The notes below the pieces were generated by a model. It searched no databases. It was not told where the DNA came from and was given only the letters and a program-made list of their open reading frames with translations. DNA of 64,000 bases, from the NCBI GenBank assembly GCA_013396525.1, contig VWYX01000275.1, forward strand, positions 311,613-375,612. Direction: 5' to 3'. Source of the DNA: Chaetorhynchus papuensis. Its lineage: Eukaryota > Chordata > Aves > Passeriformes > Rhipiduridae. Of the stretch, positions 1-10,415 are shown piece after piece; within the stretch, counting starts at the first letter, position 1; each line of letters starts with the position of its first letter. The position numbers and the translations under genes were made by a program.

Positions 1-884
1 GCAATGAAGGCATTAACACAGATTCCTCAGGTTTCTGCTTTGGGACGAAGGCTCTTTAATGTCTTAATCAGTGACATAGTGAGATTGAGCTCACCCTCAG
101 CAAGTTTGCAGAGGACATGAAGGTGAGCAGTGCAGCTGACACAAGAGAAGGAAGGGATGCCATCCAGAGAGACCTTAGACACGATCAATAATTGGGCCCA
201 TGGGAATCTCATAAAGTTCAACAAGTCCTGCACCTGGGCTGGGGCAATCCCAGACATGAACAGAGGAAAACACATTGAGAGTAGTACTGAGGAGAAGGAC
301 TTGGGGGTTCTGGTGGGTAAAAATTTGCACATGGGCCAGCAGTCTCTGCACTGGCAGCCCAGAAGGCCCATGGCATCCTGGGCTGCATGCAAAGCTCCAT
401 GGGCAGCAGGGGAGGGAGGGAATTCTGCCCCTCGGCTCTGCTCTGCTGAGACCCACCTGCAGTGCTGCATCCAGCTCTGGAGTCCCAGAACAGTGAGGAC
501 TGTTAGAATGGGTCCTGAGGAGGCTACCACAATGGTCAGAGTGATGGAGCACCTCTCCTGTGAGGAAAGGCTGGGGGAATTGGGGCTGTACAGCCTGGAG
601 GAGAGATGGAAAAAGCAGTCTTCCGATACCTTCTAAAAAAGTGAGTGACATTTTACATGGACCAATAGTGATAGGACAAGGGGGAATGGTTTTAAAGCAG
701 AAGAGATTTAGATCCCAGAGAAGATGTAGATTCCTCATCCCTGGAAGTGTTCAAGGTCAGGCTGGACCTTGAGCAACCCGTTCTAGTGGGTGGCATCCCT
801 GTCCATGACAGGGTGGGGTTTTGTTGGAACTAGATGATCTTTAGGTTCCCTTCCAAGGCAAGCCATTCTCCGATGATTCTATGA
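1..884 (+). mobile_element. CR1 LINE, 3' part (decayed ORF2 end plus 3' UTR)
   Basis: This is the 3' part of a CR1 non-LTR retrotransposon in sense orientation; its 5' side is cut by the window edge. In frame from about 102, KFAEDMKVSSA and REGRDAIQRDL are readable and resemble the CR1 reverse-transcriptase C-terminal region; frameshifts and stops follow, so it is dead. The 3' UTR is clear from about 735: 'catccctggaagtgttcaag', then 'agatgatctttaggttccct', ending in 'gattctatgatg'. Compared with the CR1 layout I remember, a piece is missing near 610 and the stretch that normally carries the 'ggcactggaacaggttg' landmark is missing near 715. The overlapping open frames on both strands here are shadows of the dead element. 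Confidence 0.9.
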
Positions 885-3800
885 TGTGTACACAGATACA
901 GTGGGTTGCTTCAGAAAGAAGTTGTTCCATATATTGCATATTTTCAAGTGGAAGGTGATAAGTTGAAATAAATAGCAAATATTCAATAATGCAAGTTATT
1001 GATAAGTTTGTTAATGTAACTGCTGACATAAAAAAATGTTGCCAGCTTTACTGTTTGAAGACCTTTAACCTCATGATACCCTTGCAGTCCTCCTGAGTTG
1101 CCTCCCCTTCTTCCAAAGGCTATAAACTCCCCCTTTTTTCCCCCAAATTCCAGCTAAAGTGAAATTGAAGTTGCAAAATTGGCTGTAGCTATTGGTGTGT
1201 GTGTTTGCTGGGATGCTTTACAATCCAGACTTACAACAAATCATTTTGTCCTGGTTTGTGTTGAGTGTTGTTGAAATTTAATCTTTCCAGATTGGAATGT
1301 GTTTGAATCACATTATTGTTCTGATGAGTTTTGGAAGTGAAGGTAATGATGCTGTCTCTTTTTTGGCAATGTTGCAAGTGCCAGTACTATATGGGGCTCA
1401 GAAAAGTTTGGGGGCAGGGGGTAATCAAGATATGTTGGATATCCAAAATTGCTTTATTTTTGAAACTCATTGTTTGTAGTCATTTTAAGAGAGAAACTTT
1501 TGGAGTAATGAGCAAAAGGGAGCTTAGAGGCAGATCTCAGAGGAGAAGTCCTGTTGTCCTCTTCAAGCTTAAGGTCTCTGAACTCAGACTTTAATTGGCA
1601 AGACCTTGACAGGTGGGAAGGCCCTGAAGGTTCAAGTTCTGCAGACTCCTAGGACTTCAGAGTGTGCCATGCAGGTGGCCATTATCTTTAAACACAACTC
1701 TGCAGGCTTTTTAAAAAATGTAAAGGTAAAAACAAAAAAAATCTTGTTATCAGGTTAATTGCACTTTTCAAAGTGTGGCAACCCTAAATGGCCACAGGAT
1801 TTTGCAAACCACGAGACAAAGGCAGGCTTTCCCCCTGAAGCTTAGCAGCAGTTGTGTTGCAGCAGCAGCTGCTGCAGAAGGTGTATGTAGTGACGATATT
1901 GATGAGATTACTAATTTGTTTAGTAGACAGGGAATGAGGATTTGTCTGTTGGCTGTCATCATCCATCAGCCGTATGTTGCCCCAGGCAGTGGGTATATGC
2001 TGTTAGCCTGTTACTAATTTTACTTTGTTTTTTCTCAGCTTAGTTCTTTTCTTTGGTTCATTTCATTCATTTGTTGTGACTGAAAACTAAACAAGAAGGA
2101 AGAAAAAAAAGCCCGTTTCTCTGTCTCTTTGTTTGTCAGAGCAGGTACCCCCCAGCTCCTGCCTGGAGTCTCTTCCCCCTGATTTGGCGGAAAGCTCTTG
2201 GTGAGAGGTGCTGTGGCCTGTAAGGAAAATCCCTTTCATGGTCTAAAAAGTTTTCTTTAGAAACTGGGGTCGTAGCTGTATTTACCCTTCAAAATCAGTA
2301 GATGAGAGCTACGCCATCATTACATAGTATTGCACCAGCCTGGGAATGAGTTGGTGATGCTTTGACATTGTCACACCTGTGTTGGTAAAGTGTTGCATGT
2401 GCTATGACTTTTGAGGCTTTGGTTTCTTCTTTTTTTTTTTTTTTTTGAGATTTTTTGTTCATATTTTGTTTATGATTTTTGGTTGGGGTGGTTTTTTTGT
2501 GCTGTTTTTGTTGTTGTTTTTTAAATTTCTGAGACATTTTAGATTGTGCTAATCAGACCAACAGTTCTGAAAAGTGCAGGAAGTTCATGCAAAGGAATTT
2601 GGGGTCAGAAGTATTAATTGGAAGCTCAGAGAAGGTTTTATCTCATACTGATTGTAATTTCCCATTAGACCAGTTCTGAAGGGAAAGGTCTGACTTGGAG
2701 CTGCAGATTATTTGACTTGATTAAGCTTTCAAAGTTGAGAGTCCCAGTCAGAAATGATGTTTAATATAGTACCTAAGGGGTCAGTTCCCACTGTTGTCAT
2801 TAACTCTGTACCAGGATGTTGTCGCACTCATTCAAAACATTCTTACTATTGTGGTTGTGAGTATCTTCAGGATCTTTTCCAGGTGGAGCTCAGAGAGCCA
2901 CAAAGGGCTGTAAGGAAGTCTGAATTTCCAGGCTTATTGCAATGTCTCATTTATTTTCATTCTAATACTTCTACTACTGATTTTTAGTGTCACTGACCAC
3001 TTCTTTAGGTATTTGAGCTTTGCAGCAACCTTGAAAAGTACCAAGGAACAGTCCTCAAGGAAGTGAAGCTGGTGCTGCTATTGCTATGGAAGATGACATA
3101 TATGAAATTGAAAAAATATAGTTAAAACCTCAACAGGAGGTAGATGTTGGTACGCAGTGAAAATATATTATTTTGTGGCTATGTTATTTTTTTATCTCTT
3201 CTTAAATCTTTTCTCCTGTCTGTTTTCTCACTCAGTAAAAGTAATTTATGGCCCTCCTCTTTCAGACTTCACTCATTCAGAGGGAGCAAATTTTGATGAT
3301 GACTGTAGTGTCAGCATGGAGTGCACAACTGCTTCCTACCTGAATGGTGGTGGTGGGAAGCCTGTAGGAACTTCCTGTTGATGGCTTTGCTGGGCCCTGT
3401 TGAGCTTCTGGGTCTGAGGCTGGTTTCTCCTGCTCCCTTTCCAGCTCAAGGGGTTTTCAGGGAACAGACAAGTAAATCTTGATGAGATAACACCTGTGTT
3501 GTTTTGATTTTTTTTTAAGATGTGATAATCTGCTTGTAAAACAAAGGAATTATGCTAATTTTCTCCAAAAAAAGGTGCAGTTTTCTAACCAGATCTTTGT
3601 ATGAGGCTGATGTCTCAGTAATCCATGAGTTGAGTCAAGGGATGACTTCAGGCAGACTTGGGAATCCCAAGATCCCAGCCTTGAAAAGTTGTTAGTTTAG
3701 TCAGCTTCCCATATGTAAACAATTTCAGCAGGCTTTCTGGGTGGCTTTTAATTTATCTTTTTTAAAAATTTTTAAATACAATTGTTGATGAATATCTAAC

Positions 3801-4333
3801 ATAGTTTTATTTTGCTATTTTTAACAACTTTCTTTTGCTTGTATGAGGATTGCTTGATAATCTATCCTAGTCTATATGGAACCATATACATGGGAATAAA
3901 AAGCTGCAGAAAATGTTTGAGCAGTGAAGCCCCATGGCAGTGAAGTAGAAAATTCCCTCAAGTATCAGCGGGGTGTAGAGGGAGAACAGAGGATGGCCAG
4001 AAGAATTTGGTTGTAGCGCATAGGTGACCATTGGGGATACCTGGAAGTTCCTTCACCGTTGGAGAGGGTGAGCAGCAAGTTGGTGAGATGAGACATGCAA
4101 CACAGTTCTCCTCAGCCAAAGAACTTCCTGTATGTCCTTTGGCCCTGTATTTGGATGAGTTGGATGCAGTTCTCAAGCTCACTGTGACCATTGCAATGCC
4201 ATGATGTGTTGGGTTTGGTTTTTGCTTTTTTTTTTAATGGGTAGCAGAGGGAAGAACAAAAGAAGAGCAGAACACATTTTATGCTAAATGTGCTTATGTT
4301 TATAATATTGAAATTAGAGATGGAGAAGCGCTT
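885..4333. other. non-coding sequence, no gene seen
   Basis: Unique-looking, AT-leaning vertebrate DNA. It holds short A and T runs, a perfect 14-base palindrome at 1862-1875 built from CAG/CTG triplets around an E-box CAGCTG, and the T/G-rich stretch listed separately. Open frames of 60-90 codons occur on both strands but none resembles a known protein and none has a convincing exon structure. Confidence 0.6.
2426..2524. repeat. T/G-rich low-complexity tract
   Basis: It starts with a run of 17 T (2430-2446) and continues as T-rich sequence with scattered G, ending in repeated GTTTTT and GTTGTT words. It produces a lysine-rich shadow frame on the minus strand. Probably slippage-derived or a decayed poly(A) tail read on the other strand; no element body was recognised beside it. 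Confidence 0.7.
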
Positions 4334-4400
4334 TCATAGAATCATCTAGGTTGAAAAAGGCCTTTGGCTTTAAAAGCCAAAGTGGTTAAGTCCAACCATA
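4334..4400 (-). mobile_element. short CR1 3' tail
   Basis: On the plus strand this reads 'tcatagaatcatctaggttg', then 'aaaaaggcct', and after a non-CR1 patch 'aagtccaacc'. That is the reverse complement of a CR1 3' terminus. The middle, where 'aagatcatc' is expected, is replaced by a near-perfect palindrome (4362-4382). Only about 67 bases are recognisable, so the subfamily cannot be assigned. Confidence 0.75.
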
Positions 4401-5145
4401 AAAATTTTCAACAAGCCTCAAGGAAAAACAGCATTCTTGGAGACTATGTGGGAAATTGCTGGCTATTGGGTTTGCCCTTATGTTTTCATAGTCATGCAAG
4501 TGTCCATGTGCATTGTGATTTTCTTGTCTAAGGCTTCAAATGGCAGCTTTTTCTGTGGAATGTGTGGTGATGATTATGCTGAGAACATTTGTGGTAGCTC
4601 ATAAATTCCTGAGGTGAAAAGAGGCTTTGTTGTCTAGGAATTCATCATGATAGTTTGTTTTTAAATAGGCAGGAGTAAAGTTAGTATGTTTTCCTTCTTT
4701 TTTTTTTTTTTTTACTGACTTCTGTGAAGAGAAAAAAAAAACCTATCAAGAAGTGATGAGAAATGGGAGAGCCCTTTCTGTAAAATACCACTGTTAAGAG
4801 ATGGCAATATTTTGAGTACTTCCAGCTAGTTACAAGTCTTTTATCAAAGTAGCTTTTTTGCAGGTTGTTTCTGTGCTCTGCATGTGTGTCTGTGTACTTA
4901 AACAGAGCAAATTGTAGCAAGGAGGGAAGAAAGGCATCCTTCAGTAGGTAGCAGCACAGCACTGGCTGTGTGTACACGCTGGGGACCACGGGGTCACATC
5001 CTGGGCAAGGGAAAAGGAAGGCAAGGGAGCAAACCAGTAGAAGGAGGAAAAGGGGAAAACAAAGGAAGGGAGGCAATGGGAGGGGTGGAGGGGTGTTCTT
5101 GCTTCTGTTAGCCATGCCTTGAACAGCAGTGGTTGTACCCAGAGG
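4401..5145. other. non-coding sequence with strand-asymmetric purine tract
   Basis: No gene seen. From about 4690 the sequence becomes strongly strand-biased: a 16-T run, then A-rich, then a purine-rich stretch at 5025-5100. The 144-codon minus-strand frame here (4681-5115) is rich in Pro, Leu and Phe and ends in polylysine, as expected from reading purine and T runs rather than from a real protein. Confidence 0.6.
5068..5093 (+). other. G-quadruplex-capable run
   Basis: Four G runs of three or four bases with loops of 7, 1 and 4 bases fit the canonical G3+N1-7 quadruplex pattern on the plus strand. It sits about 50 bases before the possible regulatory block at 5146-5540. Folding is inferred from pattern only. 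Confidence 0.5.
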
Positions 5146-5540
5146 ATCCTCTGTGGGGGCCGTGTCTCTTTAAAAGCGGTGGGGGGTTGGAGCTGGGGGA
5201 GTGCTCACAGCAGTATGTATAACACAGCTGTGCTCTGTTTATGCTTAGGCTACAATAAAAAAGCTATAAAATGTGAGATGTCATAGCTCCACTTTGCTTT
5301 ATTTATACTGTTTCCTCTGAGCTCTGTCACACTGCACATTCATCTGCTAAGTTGCAGCAAGAATGGAGATTAAAATATCACAGCTCAAAATAGGAGTCAA
5401 GCGGAAGGAGATTCATCATAGCCCTATTAAAAAATATGTAAATATGGGAATGAAGTCATTTTAAAGCTGTATGGCTCTCCTTCTCAGTGGGCTGGGGAAA
5501 GCTGTGAGCGATGTGCTATGCGAGTGACAGATTTATGGGA
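5146..5540. promoter_or_regulatory. possible conserved non-coding block (unverified)
   Basis: About 400 bases that differ in texture from their surroundings: few stops of simple repeat, balanced composition and several compact motif-like words. TATAAAA lies at 5265-5271 after an A-rich word, and 'ctattaaaaaatatgtaaat' begins near 5422. No open frame spans it. I infer a possible enhancer or promoter-like element from appearance only; a remnant of an unrecognised repeat is equally possible. Confidence 0.25.
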
Positions 5541-8500
5541 CTTGTTCTTCTTTCTATTTTTCACTTCATTCCACCAAAATACTTTTAAGATTAAAAATAT
5601 CAATTTGAATTGCAAATTTTCTCTATGCCATATATGTATTTTTTAAAAAGGTTTTCTTCTTAACCATTACCTAAACTAATAATGGAAAGAAGTACTATTC
5701 CCAATTAAAAGGGGTCGGAAGCACACTCAGATGTTGAACTTGCAGTAGACAGGATTTGCCCTTCTGGAGCACTTTTCATCCAGGATCCTTGGAGCACTTG
5801 CAGGCATTATGTCAAGCCTTTCCTGCCCTCTGAGATAGGGGCCTGCCTTACCCGCTGTACACCAAAGTACACTGAGTACTTCAGCTGCAGTTCTTGGACA
5901 TGTCCTGTGACACTCAAACCATGGTATTTTTAATGGAGGTTGCTCCTTTTCTCTCCTACAGCTATTTTGAAAATGGAGCTGGGGTAAGAAGTCTGCAATC
6001 CCAATTTCTGATAGCTTTCCATAAGTGCTGTGCAAAGAAAGGTGCCTCTGCTAGCAGGAGAAATGCTCTTTTGAACTTTGCTGCGAGTCTGTGGTCTTTG
6101 ATGTGGTCAGATTTGGGCTCGAGTTTTCCCCTGGAAGAACAAAGCACAGATGTTACAAGATATTTGAGAAATGAGGGATTTTAATTAATACCCTGAAGAT
6201 ACAATGAAGCCACCAAAGTATTTCACCCATGTTCAGTTCTGAAGCCTGTTTTTGAGTAAAGGAGGTGAAATGCACTGTGCTTTGTAGGTCAGTGTGGGTA
6301 GAGTGCAAGGAGAGGGGAGCCAAGGGAGAGGGCTGCTGTCCTTTTCTGCAGTTGCCCTGGGAGCTGAGGGGCTGTAAAAGAAGCTGGAAACTTTTTGATG
6401 CAAAGTGATGAAGGCAGAGCAGTGATTGTGTCTGCATGAACTTTGTAGTCTTTCAGTTGGCCTGCCCCTGAAGAAGAATTTCATGTGTCTGTCCATCCAA
6501 GTAGGATCCCTGTTCAGCTTTTGATCAGCAACTGAACAATACAGAGAAATTTCATCCAAAGGAGGGATTAAAATTTATCATTATATATTAAAGGTTGTTG
6601 GAAATAGTTTTTTCTGTCTTTTTTTCTTAAATGATGGTGAATAAATGCCAGAAGTTAACCAAAACTTAATTGACTGATGTCCTTAGAAGTTGGTGCTTTG
6701 TGGATAAAAAAAAGATTCAGCTGAACAAGACCAGGTCATCTGTCTGTCCTATAACTGTGTCAAGTGCAACAATGAGAACTGAGGGAGTCAGACCACAAGT
6801 TTCCAATTATCTTATTCCTGGGAATGCCAAACTGCCTCATGGCTTGTGTGAACTGAAGTGCCCGTGCGAGTGGAACATTCCCCACCAAGAATAGGGCTAA
6901 ACCAACCTAGTTCTTGTGGCACTTGGTTTATTTCCTGGAGTGGTGGCTTTCCTGATTGTGACTTTTGCCCCATCTCCTACTGAAGCGTGTTGGCAGGAGT
7001 AAGGAGGAGTGTCCTTGGGTTTGCATGTCTACTCTTTGGTTTTTTGTTTCCTTTTTTCCTTTGTTGCTATGAAGTACAGGAAATGTCAATGATTTTTCCT
7101 ACTCCAGTTTGTGATTCTGTAGTAGTCCTGGGATCTACTGATGTATTCATTAAGCTCTTATTGTCAGCAGAAGACATATTTCCTTGACAAGTTATTCTTG
7201 AGCCATGCGTGTCTGAGAATTGCTGCTTCTGGCTGAGGTTTGGGGTTTTTTGTGGGCTCTTTTGGCATGTCCGTATAAGCCTATTGACCCTATAACATTA
7301 AGGTGTATACATGTGTTTTCTTAATGCAGCTCTACTCTTGTAAGCTAACAAAGCTATAAAAATATACTTGAGCTTGAACAGTCACAGCTCTGAATCACCT
7401 GTGGGTTGTAGTGTACTCACAAATAGTGATCCTCATTCCCCCAAGTCACTTGTCCTTTTTTGTTTTCTTTTGCTTCTGTTTGGTTTTGCTTCAATCAAAT
7501 GATGAATTATTTGGCGGAGGAACCAGGAACATTTTTCAAGATGTGGTGTGATTTATAAGCCCAAATCCCATTTCAAAAATGACTTGGGAATAATTTAGCA
7601 ATGTCAGGCTTGTTGGAAAACAATGGATTTGGACAAAAAAAGTGCTTTGTAATCTATTTTTCTTGTAAAATTTATTGCCTGAGCTACCAGTGTTCTGCAT
7701 GTATGTGTTATTTCATTTAGCTAATGTTTTACTTGATCTATGTTTCTTGCGTGAAAGGTTATTGATATATCATGATAAAAAGGCTGTAATTTCAATGCTG
7801 TGATATCTATTCAGCAGTGAGTCTTCTGCTGGGGACCTAGTAAGTTCTGCTGTCTTTCAAGGTCCAAACAGGTTTGGAAAACCATCTGTCTGTTCATTAA
7901 GATGATGGTGGGGAGAAAACTCATGAACTGAAATTGTGTTTCAGAGGGATACTCAGCACTCTCTGAAAACCAGATTCAACTCATGCTTTTTCAAGTTAAT
8001 CAAGTTCTTGATTCATTTCAAAATCTTATCCCTTGCATTTCTAAAGTGCCTGTCTATGTATGTAATCTGAAGTATTGTATCTGTCCTTGTATCTGGTGCT
8101 GTGAAGTGCAATGTTTAAAAATCATAAGTTTTTTGTAATCAATTTCTTTTTTTATGATTGCAAACTTCTAAGAAAAAAATACTGCTGTTATATTAACATA
8201 GCCAATAATGAATTTTATTGTGAAATTCTGTGAATAAAAGTCTAAAGATTAACAGATTGAGATTATAAATATACATTATAAATATCAGAAATATCAGTGA
8301 GTTCTGATTTAGATATCCAAAATAGATAGATATGTGCCTATACTTGTATATGCATATATAGCTTCACTGGGCTTATTGATTGATTGGATTTACATATGAA
8401 ATAACCAAAGTATTATGCAAAGATCAAGAAGTGCAGTTATGATACATTTGGTTAAAATTGGAAATTAACTTTGGAATTAGTTCCTAAATTTGAACATCTT

Positions 8501-10339
8501 AGCCCAGGCAAGAATGTGATTTAATTATTTGGAAGTCTTTTAAGAAAGTCTTAGCACTGTGAGTTCAGTTGATTATGAGAACCTAATTTGAGACTAAGCT
8601 ATATTGACAGTTTTTGTGATATAAATGAGTTCTTAGTTGCCCACAGTAATCTGTCCAGTTGATATGACCTGCAGCTGTTTTCTCCTTTGTGTAAATCCAA
8701 GCAAGGAAATATTAGGTAAGAAGTCAGCATTACTACGTGTTTCTTCCTTGCTAACAATGTCAATTTTCAGCCAAATGCAGTACAGCTGGGTTGTGTTGCA
8801 TAATAAAATACAGGTAATCCAGTGAATCCACTGAAGGATTAATATTTACAAAACATAAGGCTCTCCCAGGCATACTGTATCAGCTTGACTAAATATAGAA
8901 GACTATTAAAGCTTGAAAATATAACAGGGTAAGTCATTTGCTATCAGTTACGTTTTAACAAGAGTGTTTCCTAATGCCAATGGGTTGACACTGATACTTT
9001 GCAGCCTTTATAACATTTATTCAGTATATTTAGTAGCAGTCTTAATATTTGCTTGAATGAATATCAAAATTGCTGCTTATGCTGCCCTGATTATTTTTTT
9101 AAAGCAAACAAGACTACTACTGTTTTAAATATTTTTACTGTAAATTTAATTTTCCAAAGCAGCACATTCATACAGTAATGTTGACCATGAGGGTGTTTCT
9201 AAATGGACTCATCAGGATTGTTTTACTCATTTCAGTGGTTGCATGTCAGAGGTTTTGGCTCTTTCCCAAAGACTCTTGTGGTATCAAAGGTGGCCTCCTT
9301 TCCTTGATGTCATTAGCTCTGTTTTCCACAGAAGTTTCTCGCATCCCTTTCTCTTTGGTTCACTTTTGGTTGTATTAATTAGTAGCTTACATCTGTCTTC
9401 ATAGTTGCTTAGTTGCACTGGGATCTCTTCCCTCTTCTGTTCTGCCAACCTGTGTAGAAATGAGCAGCCCTTAGTGCACAACTTGTTTCCTCCCAGCCTT
9501 CTTTTGTGCAGCTTGGATGTGGAAAGATCAGATGAGGGACTGTAAGTCCTTCCCAAGCCACCAGACATGATAAAACCCTGTATGTTCTTGCATCTTGTGT
9601 CTGAATGTCATATTTACTTCCATACTATATATTTAATGTAGGTCTCCGCTGGCTACCCACGAAAATTAATTGAATAAGAAGACCAAGCAAAGAAGTGGAA
9701 GGTGCAGTTAGCATCTGTACGAATAAAAGGGTCAATTTTCTTTTTTTAAGGTATCTGCAACTCCCACAAGTAGAAAAGAACATGCCTCCCTCGTTAGCTG
9801 TTGAGGTAGGCTTGCTAGCTGTAACTGAGGGACTGCAGGCAGTCATGAAGCAACTGCTAATAAAAGTGGATGGATTAAATTCAGTGGTGCCTGGAGCTGC
9901 CTGGCTGCTGTCCCACCACTGCCCAGGAGCACCCTCACTTATATGATGAAATCCTGTAGTGGCCTTACATCATTTTGGGGACCACCCAGATGTGGGTTCC
10001 TTGGATGCAGCAAGTGATATTTCTGGCCAAACCAGAGGGGTGAAAGAGCGCGTCCAAACACTTTGGAGTTAGTGAGGCTGATTTTGGGGGAAGAGAATCT
10101 TTTAAAAATGCAGTCCTACAGAATTCAGTAGGAAAAAAAATGGAGTAAATGTCATTACATGTTACTCACCTGCAACCCCTGCAGAAGCAATGAGTTTACA
10201 CTTAAATTTACAGCTTCCAAGAATAATGAGGAGCAGAACTACATGACTGTGCCCTGGAGAAAGAAAACCAAAGATAATGTATTACCTACTAGATAGCCTA
10301 AATAATGGCTATGAGACCATGCACTATTAGTCCTACCAT
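5541..10339. other. non-coding sequence, no gene seen
   Basis: Long unremarkable stretch. It contains an AT-rich patch at about 8241-8360 with repeated 'ataaatat' words, an 8-base inverted repeat (AATCATAA at 8120-8127, TTATGATT at 8152-8159), and scattered T runs. Open frames up to about 108 codons (6233-6559, minus) show no recognisable protein family. Confidence 0.55.
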
Positions 10340-10415
10340 CTGCAAGTTTATTATTTACTCTCAGTAGAGTCACAGTTACATTTCCTCATTAACTAAAATG
10401 GGATGGATAAGTCAG
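10340..10415 (+). mobile_element. MIR SINE relic
   Basis: 'gcaagttta', then 'acatttcctcatt' and 'taaaatgggatggataa' follow in the order and spacing of the MIR core (GCAAGTTACTTAA.., TTTCCTCATCTG, TAAAATGGGGATAA). MIR is an ancient amniote tRNA-derived SINE, so a highly diverged copy is expected in a bird. The match is short and has several differences, so this is a moderate call. Confidence 0.5.

Noticed and set aside
130..738. Frames of 168 and 187 codons on opposite strands
   Set aside because: They lie entirely inside the decayed CR1; neither is the element's own frame in intact form.
4681..5115. 144-codon minus-strand frame
   Set aside because: Composed of Pro/Leu/Phe from a purine tract and polylysine from a T run; no domain, and low complexity explains its openness.
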